Source of the DNA: an uncultured Clostridium sp.
GTDB taxonomy: Bacteria; Bacillota; Clostridia; TANB77; CAG-508
Assembly: GCA_946487895.1 (NCBI GenBank)
Contig: CAMLUO010000005.1
Coordinates: 1 to 53,266 of the forward strand
Length of the DNA stretch: 53,266 nt
Direction: 5' to 3'
Numbering within the stretch: the first letter of the stretch is position 1; each line of letters opens with the position of its first letter. The position numbers and the translations under genes are program-made. Below the pieces are notes generated by a model, which saw only the letters and a list, made by a program, of their open reading frames with translations, did not search any database and was not told the DNA's origin. Of this stretch, positions 9,355 through 18,002 are shown piece after piece.

Positions 9355-10038
9355 AATCAAACAAATTGTGCAAAGCACAAATAACTTCATCATAACTTCC
9401 ATGAAAAAATAATAATTTACACATTTAATTCCAACTTTATTTACTTCATCAAAACCTTTAACTAATTTTTCAATTTCTTCTTTTGAAGAAATTTTCTTTT
9501 CTTCCATATATTCTTTTGCTAAAAATCTCGCCTTTATCATTGCATCATTTTCTAAAAATGCTCTAACAGTTATATATACACAACTTAATGCTAAAAATAT
9601 TGCTACAAATAGCATTTCATTTGGTAAGATTTTAAATATTGCTAATATTGCAACTACTAAAAAATATAATAAATATATATTTGAAAATATAAAGTTAAAA
9701 AGCAATAATTTTCTATCTTGGATTGAATGTAAACATTCATGTGCAATTGTTTGAATTCTTGTAAAAGTTTTCTTTATATTTGCAATTATTATTTTATTTG
9801 ATATTGCTATATATAAACTTGCTTCTCCCTCTTCGCTTTGTTCTATCTCAACTTTTTCATTATTTAATTTTTTTAAATAATCTTTACAAATATCTATATT
9901 ATCAGGATATTTTTTTGCCAATTCATCTAATTCTTTATTTTCTGCTAACCCTTTAAAAGTTTTTTGGCTATATCCAAATAATATTTTTAGAACTAATAAT
10001 AAAATTAAAGAAATAACTCCCAAAACTATAAAGCCCAT
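9349..10038 (-). CDS. Membrane-bound zinc metallopeptidase-like protein
   Basis: 229 residues. N-terminal membrane helix (residues 2-22), soluble part, then HECLHSIQD (about residue 103), an HExxH zinc-binding motif, and two hydrophobic helices (about 113-160). Layout resembles the YugP/Zn_peptidase_2 family, but the active-site context is not the common HEVGHA, so the assignment is tentative. Strong RBS (GGAAAGGAG). The last codons and the TAG stop come from the repeat element, so the native C-terminus may have been replaced. Head of a likely operon with nothing downstream on its strand. Confidence 0.65.
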   Translation of the reverse strand: MGFIVLGVISLILLLVLKILFGYSQKTFKGLAENKELDELAKKYPDNIDICKDYLKKLNNEKVEIEQSEEGEASLYIAISNKIIIANIKKTFTRIQTIAHECLHSIQDRKLLLFNFIFSNIYLLYFLVVAILAIFKILPNEMLFVAIFLALSCVYITVRAFLENDAMIKARFLAKEYMEEKKISSKEEIEKLVKGFDEVNKVGIKCVNYYFFMEVMMKLFVLCTICLIR

Positions 10039-10055
10039 TTTTAGCTCCTTTCCTC

Positions 10056-10391
10056 TTATTGCATAACATCCTTAATAGCCTCACCAATAATCCTATTAAC
10101 ATCTGCAATCACAATATTAAATTTAGTTTCAGCCTCAAAAAACTTTTTAGCCTCATCAATTTCTATTAACTCAGCATACTTATTTTGCATTTCCTTATAC
10201 TTTTCTTCATCTTGCTTTCCTGTTTGCATCATATGAATTTGTACATCATATCTCATTTTTTCAAATTCAGCCATTTTTTCTTTTAAGTCTTTATTTAAAT
10301 TTAATGCTTGTTTTGCCATTTTATAATTCATATATTCTTCTGATTGCTTAATTTCTTGAGCTAATCTATTTGCTGTATCATAAATATTCAT
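10056..10391 (-). CDS. YlbF/YmcA family protein
   Basis: 111 residues, almost fully helical, matching the Com_YlbF family (N-terminal YDTANRLAQEIKQSEEY and C-terminal DVNRIIGEAIKDVM). In Bacillus, YlbF, YmcA and YaaT act together on RNase Y processing and Spo0A phosphorylation; this may be a paralogue with a similar adaptor role, which is inference. It lies 17 bases upstream of the zinc peptidase gene in the same direction and is probably co-transcribed. Confidence 0.82.
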   Translation of the reverse strand: MNIYDTANRLAQEIKQSEEYMNYKMAKQALNLNKDLKEKMAEFEKMRYDVQIHMMQTGKQDEEKYKEMQNKYAELIEIDEAKKFFEAETKFNIVIADVNRIIGEAIKDVMQ

Positions 10392-10438
10392 ATCTAATTA
10401 CTTCCTTTCATAACTATCTTTTAATCATATTTTATTTA

Positions 10439-11524
10439 TTATTCAATACTACTTGTATTATTTGTAGTCTCTGGAGTTACTGGTGCTTCAATTTCAACAT
10501 CTGCATCAGTTGGACAAATATGTACAAATGTATTTCCATCATTCACATCTATCTCATTTCCATTCAAATCTTGATAAACTGTTTTTTCATCTCTTGCATT
10601 TTTAATACATTTAATTTTTATTGCCTTTCCATTTGTAATATAATATCCATCAAATGTTCCTATATTTTTAAGCCCTTGTCTTCCCTTATTTTCAGCATCT
10701 GATAATGTATAATTATCACAAAATGTTATTATTATATTTTTTACTGTAATTGGTTCATCAGTATCCCAATCAACTTGTGCTTCTTTTCTTGCAAATCTTT
10801 CATATACTTTATTTTCTTCATCATATTCATAACTTACTGTTTGAAGTTGAGAATGTGGAATTGTTACACTTACTGCGCCTTGCCCATCTTCTAAATTAAC
10901 TTCATCTGTCACATAATTTAAAACACTTTCTTCGTTTGATGTCATCTTATACTTTTTATTTTTAGCTGATTGTATTAAATTTTCCATACTTGTTACTGCA
11001 TTGTGTGGAGCTGCTTTATCCTTTACTCTCCAAAATGTAGTTCCATCTTCTGAAATCCCATCAATTTCATCTATACTATATTTTTTTATATCACTTGATG
11101 CTTGTGGACTTTCTCCAAAATGTACATATATTGCATCATTTTCCATTGCATAATCAACGAAATAATGTCTTGCACTTCTTACTGGTCCTATTTTTTCTAC
11201 ATCATCAGCACCTTTAAATAGTGCCATTAATCTTGTTTCTCCACCTTCTACAATTATTTCATAAACCATATATGCTTTTTGCAAGCCAGCCTGTGGCCAA
11301 GCATCATCATGATTATCTATCATAACTGCAATAGGTCTATCATTTCCATTAAATATTTGTACTTCTTTTTCATCTACTACTGCTGTTAATACATTATTTT
11401 CTTCTGCAACTACTTCTTGATTATCTTTATCTTGCGTAATTTTATATGCTAAAACTGCTCCAGCAACAATTATTAAAATAACTAATATTGCAATTAAAAC
11501 CTTCACTCCACCCTTTTGCTTCAT
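10439..11524 (-). CDS. DUF3048 domain protein (YerB-like)
   Basis: 361 residues: short basic N-terminus, one membrane helix (residues 8-26), then an extracytoplasmic DUF3048 domain (RPIAVMIDNHDDAWPQ, then GPVRSARHYFVDYA near residue 115) and a C-terminal domain with ITFCDNYTLSD. YerB of Bacillus is a lipoprotein of unclear function; here a plain helix, not a lipobox, anchors the protein. RBS GGAAG 7 bases before the ATG. About 30 bases downstream of ybeY on the same strand. Confidence 0.82.
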   Translation of the reverse strand: MKQKGGVKVLIAILVILIIVAGAVLAYKITQDKDNQEVVAEENNVLTAVVDEKEVQIFNGNDRPIAVMIDNHDDAWPQAGLQKAYMVYEIIVEGGETRLMALFKGADDVEKIGPVRSARHYFVDYAMENDAIYVHFGESPQASSDIKKYSIDEIDGISEDGTTFWRVKDKAAPHNAVTSMENLIQSAKNKKYKMTSNEESVLNYVTDEVNLEDGQGAVSVTIPHSQLQTVSYEYDEENKVYERFARKEAQVDWDTDEPITVKNIIITFCDNYTLSDAENKGRQGLKNIGTFDGYYITNGKAIKIKCIKNARDEKTVYQDLNGNEIDVNDGNTFVHICPTDADVEIEAPVTPETTNNTSSIE

Positions 11525-11551
11525 CCTTCAACTTCCTTTCCTTTGTGTTTT

Positions 11552-12034
11552 TCATCTAGTAATATCCAACTTTCTCAAGATATTTTCTTCTTTTTCTCTC
11601 ATAATTTTTTTATCATCTTCTTCAATATGGTCATATCCCATTAAATGATAAAATCCATGCACTATCATATAACTTAATTCTCTTTCAAAACTATGCCCAT
11701 ATTCAATTGCCTGTTCATTAACTTTTTCAACAGATACAACAATATCACCTAAAATATCTTCATTTTCAAAATCATTTTCTTGTATCTTGCTATCTAACTC
11801 GTCCTTTTCAAACATAGGAAAAGAAAGTACATCAGTTGCTCTATCAATATTCCTATATTGCTTATTTATTTCTTGAATTGTCTTTGGTATTGTCAAAGTT
11901 ACTGTTACACACAATTTAGAATTTTCCAATTTTTCTTCTTTAAAGCACTGTGATAATACTTTCTCTATTACATTTTTATATTCTTCTTTTTCATCAATTC
12001 CATCATAAACTATCTCGTACATTTCTCGTTTCAT
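11552..12034 (-). CDS. ybeY: Endoribonuclease YbeY
   Basis: Zinc-dependent endoribonuclease of 16S rRNA 3'-end maturation and ribosome quality control; 160 residues. The signature HGFYHLMGYDH (three zinc-binding His) lies near residue 128, preceded by LGDIVVS and RATDVLSFPMF. AAAGG touches the first ATG; a second in-frame ATG at 12020-12022 (MYEIVYDG) is a possible true start. Sits in the usual neighbourhood of yqfC-yqfD, but the phoH gene normally placed between them is replaced by an unrelated gene. Confidence 0.93.
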   Translation of the reverse strand: MKREMYEIVYDGIDEKEEYKNVIEKVLSQCFKEEKLENSKLCVTVTLTIPKTIQEINKQYRNIDRATDVLSFPMFEKDELDSKIQENDFENEDILGDIVVSVEKVNEQAIEYGHSFERELSYMIVHGFYHLMGYDHIEEDDKKIMREKEENILRKLDITR

Positions 12035-12108
12035 CCTTTATTTTTTTGGTTGCGACAACAAGGTACAAAAAATATTTAATATATTATTCTAGCTATATAA
12101 TTACAATA

Positions 12109-13311
12109 TTATGCAACTTGTTTAATTTTTGTATATTTTCCTTGTGATATACAAGAATTTTGAATTTGTCTCATAACTCCATAATCTACTAATTTTCTTT
12201 TATAATACTTCATTAATTTTGAAAAATCTGTTTTTCCATTATTTAATTTTTTAATATCATTTCTTATAAACAATATCTCTTTTTGCTTTACATATTCAAT
12301 AAAATCTGTCTCTTTCATTTTTTTAATTTCTTGATATTGTTTCCAGAATTCCTTATATTCATCTTTTTCCTTTTGAGATTCCCAATATACCTTTGTTGAT
12401 AATAGTTTTACATTATAGTCTTCTATTAGATTTATTAACATTGAATAAGCTTTTTCTCTTTTTACTGCCATTTTTGTATCTTGTACTAAACTTCTTGCAT
12501 CTTTTAATAATTTTTCATAACATTGTTCTGCAACAATTAATGGCAAACTATGTGTAAATAATTTTCTACTAATTCCTAATAATATCATATTTTTTTCGAT
12601 ATTATCTTTTGTATCTAATTTTCCAACAGTATAACTTTCATATTTTTCATAATCTGAAATAATACTTTTTAAATTTTCATCTTGATTTAGTTCAAGCTTT
12701 AAAGGTAATATATTTTGGATGTAATCCTCTAATGTATAAAAGATTTTTGTATAAATCCAATCTTTTGTTGAGTCATAATTACTTATATTATCTGCTACTT
12801 TTATTGAATAATTTTTCAAAATAGATTTGTATAATGAATCCATTTTAGAAATATAAAATTTTTCATATTTTTCTTTTACTTTTTCTTTTCCATTAACCTT
12901 TATTCCTTCATAGTCCAACTCTAATAGATATTTTTGTTTTCTATATTTATATTCTATGTATTCACTTTCTTTCAAACTTGTAACTTCATAATATTTTGAT
13001 AATGCATTTTGCTCAAACTCTGACGCAGTATTGTTTTTAACTTTTTTGTAAATTGAATCCATAACATATTTATCTAAAGCCTCTAAATATGCTTCATAAC
13101 ATGAATCGTATTTTTTTTCTAATTCTTCTTTATCATAATTTTCTTCTTGCATATAATTTTCATATGCTTTTATCAAACTATTTCTTTTTATTGATATAAG
13201 CATACCATTAATTCCTATTTTTGTGGGTATTAATAATTTTGTTAGTGTATTTGTTATTTTGTTTATAAAACTTTTATCTGCTCCTGTTATTCTAAGGCTT
13301 CTTTCTTCCAT
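12109..13311 (-). CDS. Unrecognised protein in the yqfD-ybeY interval
   Basis: About 400 residues, Lys/Glu/Tyr-rich, predicted mostly helical with long amphipathic stretches, no clear signal peptide or membrane helix, and no motif I know. I chose ATG 13309-13311, which is 9 bases after AAGGG; an upstream ATG touches the RBS. It overlaps the intergenic end of yqfD and is surely in the same operon. In many Clostridia this slot holds the PhoH-like ATPase, but no P-loop is visible here, so it is not a diverged PhoH. It could be a lineage-specific sporulation protein. Confidence 0.7.
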   Translation of the reverse strand: MEERSLRITGADKSFINKITNTLTKLLIPTKIGINGMLISIKRNSLIKAYENYMQEENYDKEELEKKYDSCYEAYLEALDKYVMDSIYKKVKNNTASEFEQNALSKYYEVTSLKESEYIEYKYRKQKYLLELDYEGIKVNGKEKVKEKYEKFYISKMDSLYKSILKNYSIKVADNISNYDSTKDWIYTKIFYTLEDYIQNILPLKLELNQDENLKSIISDYEKYESYTVGKLDTKDNIEKNMILLGISRKLFTHSLPLIVAEQCYEKLLKDARSLVQDTKMAVKREKAYSMLINLIEDYNVKLLSTKVYWESQKEKDEYKEFWKQYQEIKKMKETDFIEYVKQKEILFIRNDIKKLNNGKTDFSKLMKYYKRKLVDYGVMRQIQNSCISQGKYTKIKQVA

Positions 13312-13324
13312 TGCTATCATCCCT

Positions 13325-14509
13325 TCAAAATACAATTTTTTCATTTGTCCCTATGTTTTCTAATACTTCATATGTCACATAAACATCTACACTGTCCTCT
13401 TTTTCATAGGTATTTATATTTTTATTTACAATCGCTTCTTTATTTTCTATTTCTTGGTTCAATTCTTGCTCTAATTCTTGTATCCCTATATTTTTAGCTT
13501 CTTCGATACTATATGTTTTTTGTTGTTCTTCTATTTCTTTATATGTTGTTTTAACTATTGAAACTGGTAAATAAAAATCTGAAAATAACTTCATTTTACT
13601 TTCCGTTTCTATTGTATCATAAATTTCGAATTTTGAAAGCCCTTTTGAAAAATTTATTTTAAAATTATTAAATTTTATTGCATATTTTGTTTCTGTATTT
13701 CCTGTTTCACTCCTTTCCGTAGCATTATAGCTTACATTTTTATATTTTGTATACCAAACTTTTGCCTCAATTTCACCTTTTGCATGTACATATCTAATTC
13801 CTGTATACTTTCCTTCCATCCACCCATTTATTAATGTATCTCCAATATTAACTGTATCTCCGACTTTCACATTTGCTGTTCCTGTTTGTGCATTTATTTT
13901 TGTTATTACACCTGCCTTATCAGAAATAATACTGCAATATTCATCATCATCAATAATTTCTGGTTTTTCATCTGCCTTTACCAATTTCACAATTGCATTT
14001 GTACCTTTTATTTCTATCCCCATCCATGCAACATCATCTCTTTTTAATCTTATTTCATTAATTATATTTTTTGTATCCACTTTACTTTTTAGCTTACCTA
14101 TATCTAATCCAGCATTTTTAATATCTTCTTCAATATTTGCAATTTCTAGATTATCTTCTACTTGTATTTCCACATTCCATACAAAATTTGAGGATAAAAT
14201 TATGAAAAATGCTAATATTATCAACAAAAACAAAAATATTTTTCTTTTTTTATATCTTTGAAATAAAAATGGTAATCCTTTTTTACTTTTTATTTTTAAT
14301 TTACATTTTGTTTTTTTAGCAATTTTTATTAATTCTCTAAAATCTTGTATTCTTGCTCTAAAAATCAGTTTTATATCTTCTTGCCTTTTTAAATGCCATA
14401 TTGCTATTCCTTGATTTCTACAAATATTTATATATCTTTCTATATAATATCCTTCTATTTCAATAACCAGATAACCGATTAAATAACTAAGCAATATTTT
14501 TATAAACAT
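13325..14509 (-). CDS. yqfD: Sporulation protein YqfD
   Basis: 394 residues, family length. N-terminal soluble part, one strong membrane helix (about residues 90-107, FLFLLIILAFFIIL), then the conserved extracytoplasmic region (DVAWMGIEIKG, ADEKPEI, VGDTVNIGDTLINGWMEG, VHAKGEIEAKVWY). YqfD belongs to the SigE regulon and is needed for efficient sporulation in Bacillus; its YqfC partner gene ends one base before this start (TGA-G-ATG). RBS GGAGAATGAG overlaps the end of yqfC, suggesting coupled translation. Confidence 0.92.
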   Translation of the reverse strand: MFIKILLSYLIGYLVIEIEGYYIERYINICRNQGIAIWHLKRQEDIKLIFRARIQDFRELIKIAKKTKCKLKIKSKKGLPFLFQRYKKRKIFLFLLIILAFFIILSSNFVWNVEIQVEDNLEIANIEEDIKNAGLDIGKLKSKVDTKNIINEIRLKRDDVAWMGIEIKGTNAIVKLVKADEKPEIIDDDEYCSIISDKAGVITKINAQTGTANVKVGDTVNIGDTLINGWMEGKYTGIRYVHAKGEIEAKVWYTKYKNVSYNATERSETGNTETKYAIKFNNFKINFSKGLSKFEIYDTIETESKMKLFSDFYLPVSIVKTTYKEIEEQQKTYSIEEAKNIGIQELEQELNQEIENKEAIVNKNINTYEKEDSVDVYVTYEVLENIGTNEKIVF

Positions 14510-14510
14510 C

Positions 14511-14807
14511 TCATTCTCCTTCGTCTATAATCCTCTCAAAATCAAAACTTTCAATTTTTCCTGTAACTTTAATGTCATCATCTGTCATATTTTCTAAATT
14601 TAATTCATATCCATTTATATTTATAATTCCAATGTAGGTATTAATTCTTACATAAAACTCTTCATATTCTAAAATGCCTTTAAAATTTTCAATTAGCATT
14701 TCATCAAAACCTGTTATTATAATTTTTGGCACATTGGAACATACTTCTTTTGGTAATTCTAATAATCTATCTAATTTTCCAAACTGTTGCTTTTTCTTAT
14801 TTTTCAT
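14511..14807 (-). CDS. yqfC: Sporulation protein YqfC
   Basis: 98-residue YabP/YqfC-family protein (LDRLLELPKEV at residues 12-22, IIITGFDEMLIENFKGILEY, then INGYELNLENM). Works with YqfD in the mother cell during sporulation. The true start is the ATG at 14805-14807, 7 bases after GGAGGC. The open frame extends about 30 codons further upstream, but that part is made of the repeat element and is not expected in the protein. First gene of the yqfC-yqfD-unknown-ybeY operon. Confidence 0.9.
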   Translation of the reverse strand: MKNKKKQQFGKLDRLLELPKEVCSNVPKIIITGFDEMLIENFKGILEYEEFYVRINTYIGIININGYELNLENMTDDDIKVTGKIESFDFERIIDEGE

Positions 14808-14837
14808 GTTTTTTGCCTCCTCTCTTTGGTCAGTTTG

Positions 14838-14964
14838 GTCACTTTGGGGACAGGTTCGGAGTGACCATTTTTGGTTACTTTGGGGACGCCACTTCATGTC
14901 TCATTTGGACCAGGTACATTTGAGACATTTTGTCTCACCCGGACCAGGTACATATGAGACATTA
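14838..14964. repeat. Composite GGGACG-type repeat array, copy 4
   Basis: Fills the space between pdaA and yqfC. Contains GGGGACAGG (14845 on) and GGGGACGCC (14882 on) plus two tandem 34-bp units (14897-14930 and 14931-14964), each running TGTCTCA ... GGACCAGGTACAT ... TGAGACATT and differing at a handful of positions. Each unit has TGTCTCA/TGAGACA inverted ends. It abuts the stop codon of pdaA. Confidence 0.75.
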
Positions 14965-15774
14965 AACAAATTCGTCTAAGGACTTGAATGTGTATCCCAT
15001 GTTCTTAGTTTCTTTTATTACACTATCTAAAATATTTGTGTTTGTTTTTGAATTTCCATGTAACAACATTATTTCTCCATTGTGCAAGTTATCTAATATT
15101 TTTTGTTTTGACTTTTCTTCATCAGGCTGTTTATCTTCATTCCAATCTTCATACGCAAATGACCACATTACTGTTTTATATCCTAAGGAATTAGTTATTT
15201 TCAATGTTCGTTCACTAAATTCTCCCTTTGGTGGTCTTATATATTTCATTTCATAACCAAATTTTTCATTCATTACTTGATGTAAATCTAATACTTCTTT
15301 TCTTATTTCTTCTTCACTTAAACTTGGCATACTTTTATGATTAACTGTATGATTTCCCACTATATGTCCTTCGTCTATCATCCTTTTTACTAATTCTTCT
15401 TGTGTATTTACATAGTGAGCTGTTAGAAAAAATGTAGCTTTCACATCATTTTCTTTTAAAATATCTAATATTTGCTCTGTATATCCTGCTTCATAACCTT
15501 CGTCAAAGGTCAGATATACATTTTTTGTTTCTTTATCTCCTAAACAGATTCCACCATTTTCTTCTAATATTTGTTGATAATCTTTTCCCACATCTGGCTG
15601 TTCATGGTTATTGTTTCTTTTTATTCCCCAACTTATTTTTTTATTACTTATATTTTCTGCACTTGTTTCTATTGTGTTTTCTTTTTGTTTCATTGACATC
15701 ATGCTGAGAGCAAATATTATTATTGCTAATAATATAATTATGAAGATTTTAGTTATAGTTTTGTTTTTTTTCAT
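14962..15774 (-). CDS. Polysaccharide deacetylase, PdaA-like
   Basis: 270 residues. N-terminal membrane anchor (residues 8-27), then a NodB-type deacetylase domain: YLTFDEGYE (motif 1, near residue 87), GNHTVNHKSM (motif 2, zinc His pair), RPPKGEFS (motif 3), LLHGN (motif 5). The DEGYE form of motif 1 is typical of PdaA, which makes the muramic-delta-lactam of spore cortex peptidoglycan, so a sporulation role is likely. Adjacent to yqfC-yqfD on the same strand but separated by the repeat array. The stop TAA directly meets the repeat. Confidence 0.88.
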   Translation of the reverse strand: MKKNKTITKIFIIILLAIIIFALSMMSMKQKENTIETSAENISNKKISWGIKRNNNHEQPDVGKDYQQILEENGGICLGDKETKNVYLTFDEGYEAGYTEQILDILKENDVKATFFLTAHYVNTQEELVKRMIDEGHIVGNHTVNHKSMPSLSEEEIRKEVLDLHQVMNEKFGYEMKYIRPPKGEFSERTLKITNSLGYKTVMWSFAYEDWNEDKQPDEEKSKQKILDNLHNGEIMLLHGNSKTNTNILDSVIKETKNMGYTFKSLDEFV

Positions 15775-15860
15775 TACAAATCCTCCACAAATTTTAATAA
15801 CTTAATTGCTTTTTTGCCTTTTTCTTTTAATTTTATGATTTTCTTTCTTTTTTATTACTC

Positions 15861-15888
15861 AAAAAAAGAGATATCTTTTGATACCTCT
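15861..15888 (-). terminator. Terminator of the HTH regulator gene
   Basis: On the complement: AGAGGTATC, loop, GATATCTCT (one G-T wobble), then a run of seven T. Confidence 0.75.
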
Positions 15889-15959
15889 AATACATATATT
15901 TTTATCTATGATAACAACTTATAATTTGTATGGCTAGTAATTAAATATCTCTCTCTATT

Positions 15960-16358
15960 TCATTGTTTATCATTTTTATTTTTTAGCAAATAAATTGCTA
16001 AACAACTCATTCCTATTCCTAACATAGTAATGGCATTATTCATATCAATTTGTTTCAATATAGAAGTAACTATTATGCAAATTCCCATTGCTAATCCGAT
16101 GCCAATTAATACTATATTAACGATATCTTCATTTTTATTATTTTCTTTTTTAGGTTTGGCATTTAATAATTCCTCTACTGTTGTACCTAAAATTTCTGCT
16201 AATTTTGGAATAGAATTAACATCAGGGCAAGATAAGTTTCTTTCCCATTTTGACACAGCTTTATCTGTTACATTCATTTTTTCTGCTAAATCATTTTGTG
16301 TCATTCCTTTTTCTTTTCTTAAAGAACTAATCATCTCTCCTATATTTTTATTTGACAT
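15960..16358 (-). CDS. Xre-family transcriptional regulator with membrane tail
   Basis: 132 residues. N-terminal HTH_3 domain (residues 7-62: ISSLRKEKGMTQNDLAEKMN, then VTDKAVSKWERNLSCPD, PKLAEILGTTVEEL), followed by two hydrophobic helices (about 80-98 and 108-124), so it may be membrane-tethered. Target unknown. The upstream region carries three TTAGTTTA repeats and an 8-bp inverted repeat, plausible for autoregulation. Monocistronic with its own terminator. Confidence 0.85.
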   Translation of the reverse strand: MSNKNIGEMISSLRKEKGMTQNDLAEKMNVTDKAVSKWERNLSCPDVNSIPKLAEILGTTVEELLNAKPKKENNKNEDIVNIVLIGIGLAMGICIIVTSILKQIDMNNAITMLGIGMSCLAIYLLKNKNDKQ

Positions 16359-16418
16359 ATAAATCCCTCCTTTGTTAATTCTATTGTAATATTACTTTTT
16401 TACAAACTCAACCGACAG

Positions 16419-16461
16419 TTAGTTTACTTTAATAAACCTTTAGTTTAGTTTTAGTTTATTA
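16419..16461. promoter_or_regulatory. Phased TTAGTTTA direct repeats and inverted repeat (candidate operator)
   Basis: TTAGTTTA occurs at 16419-16426, 16440-16447 and 16451-16458, spaced 21 and 11 bases, close to whole DNA turns. The last copies overlap an inverted repeat TAATAAAC/GTTTATTA (16430-16437/16454-16461). The same TTTAGTTTATTA also occurs once upstream of agrB (21069-21080). Could be bound by the adjacent HTH protein or by the LytTR regulator, whose sites are direct repeats about 21 bases apart. Confidence 0.4.
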
Positions 16462-16511
16462 CATATAATGTATCATTTATAGTATCTTAAAATATCATTG
16501 TGTTAAGTAAA

Positions 16512-17630
16512 TTATATCAAATTTTCCGGATTTAAACCTTGTAATTCTGGTAATACAAATTTTCCATCTTTTCTTATCAAAACATCATCAAAATATATTT
16601 CTCCTCCGCCATATTCAGGAGTTTGAATATTTACTATATCCCAATGAATACTTGAACGATTCCCATTATCACTTTCTTCTAGACTATCGCCTGGCGTAAA
16701 ATGAAAACTACCTTTAATCTTTTCATCAAATAAAGTATCTCCAATAGGTTTTTCTATATATGGATTAAGTCCAAAAGCAAATTCTCCTATATATCTTGCA
16801 CCTTCATCTGTATCTAATATTTCATTTAATTCTTTGTTTTTATTAGATGTTGCTTTTACAATTTTTCCATCTTTAAATTCAAATCTTATATTATTAAATA
16901 GGATTCCATTATAACTTGTTTCAGTATTATATGTTATATATCCATTTACACTTGTTTTTACTGGTGCAGAAGCAACTTCACCATCTGGAATATTAAATGT
17001 TCCTGTATATTTCTCCGCTGATATTCCTTTTACACTAAATGTTAAATCTGTTCCTTCTCCTACAATATGAACTTTATCAGTTTTATTTAATAATTCCTTT
17101 AATGAATCCATTACTTTTGACATTTTTGAATAATCTAAATTACATACTTTATAATAAAAATCTTCAAATTCATCTATATTCATCTTACTCATTTGTGCCA
17201 TTGAATTGTTTGGATATCTTAATATACACCATTTCGTATGTTTTACTCTTTCTTCAAAATGAACAGGTAGAGTATAGTATTTGTTATATAACTCCATTAC
17301 TTCTTTTGATATCCCATTTAATTCACTATTATTTCCTGTTGCTCTAATTCCAATATAAGCCTGCATATCTTTCATTCTTTCTGCATCATGTTTTCCATAC
17401 ATTTTGATTTGCTCTTCTGTTGCATTTTCTAACATAACTCTAAGTAGCTCATAATTTACAACGTTAAAATATGGTTTTGCTCCTAATTCTTCTGCCCTTT
17501 TTATTAACTCTTTTGCAAGTGGTATTCCATCTTCTCCTAATACTTCTATTAAGATATTTTCTCCTTTTTGAATATTTACTGAATATGTTAATAAGTTGTT
17601 TGCTAGTTTTTCTATTCTTAAATCTTTCAT
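16512..17630 (-). CDS. M29 family aminopeptidase
   Basis: 372 residues, a co-catalytic metal aminopeptidase of the AmpS/AmpT (M29) family releasing N-terminal residues from peptides in the cytosol. Seen: N-terminal Rossmann-like domain (GENILIEVLG), then the metal-binding C-terminal domain with PDGEVASAP (Glu near 250), GEFAFGLNP (Glu near 316), SSIHWDIV (His and Asp near 345) and GGGEIYFDD. All expected ligands are present. Lies alone, divergent from agrA. Confidence 0.92.
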   Translation of the reverse strand: MKDLRIEKLANNLLTYSVNIQKGENILIEVLGEDGIPLAKELIKRAEELGAKPYFNVVNYELLRVMLENATEEQIKMYGKHDAERMKDMQAYIGIRATGNNSELNGISKEVMELYNKYYTLPVHFEERVKHTKWCILRYPNNSMAQMSKMNIDEFEDFYYKVCNLDYSKMSKVMDSLKELLNKTDKVHIVGEGTDLTFSVKGISAEKYTGTFNIPDGEVASAPVKTSVNGYITYNTETSYNGILFNNIRFEFKDGKIVKATSNKNKELNEILDTDEGARYIGEFAFGLNPYIEKPIGDTLFDEKIKGSFHFTPGDSLEESDNGNRSSIHWDIVNIQTPEYGGGEIYFDDVLIRKDGKFVLPELQGLNPENLI

Positions 17631-17882
17631 TATATCGCTCCTTCATAATTTTTTTGAAATTAGACTTTTTATTATTCGTACATTTTTTCTGTTTATATTC
17701 TATCACAAATTATTATATTTATCTATGCCTAAATTCATATTACAAAAACTATTTTCCACTTTTCATTTAAATATTTTAATATAATTTTATATTTCCGAGC
17801 ACTTTTTCAAAACTATTTTTGTTAGAATTTTCAACTATTTTGAACTTTATTGTAAATTTATGGATATTTTTGTATTTTTCTA

Positions 17883-17911
17883 TTGACAAGTTTCGTTTTT
17901 TGGATTATATT
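17883..17911 (+). promoter_or_regulatory. Promoter of agrA-agrC
   Basis: Consensus TTGACA (17883-17888), exact 17-base spacer, TATATT (17906-17911). The rest of the 372-base gap 17631-18002 holds no other clear signal except the hairpin listed next. Confidence 0.8.
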
Positions 17912-17924
17912 GGTAATGCGTCTG

Positions 17925-17965
17925 GAAAATAAAGGGAATATGACATTTTAGTCATTCTTATTTTC
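17925..17965 (+). promoter_or_regulatory. 5' UTR hairpin before agrA
   Basis: Begins about 14 bases after the -10: outer stem GAAAATAA/TTATTTTC (17925-17932/17958-17965) around an inner ATGAC/GTCAT stem, followed by TTTTG. Could stabilise the mRNA or act as a weak attenuator before the RBS AAAGGAG. Confidence 0.5.
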
Positions 17966-18002
17966 TTTTGTACGTAATTCATATGATAAAAGGAGATGTA
18001 CT

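Noticed and set aside
14808..14897. N-terminal extension of YqfC
   Set aside because: It translates repeat DNA; the ATG at 14805-14807 has a proper RBS and family length.
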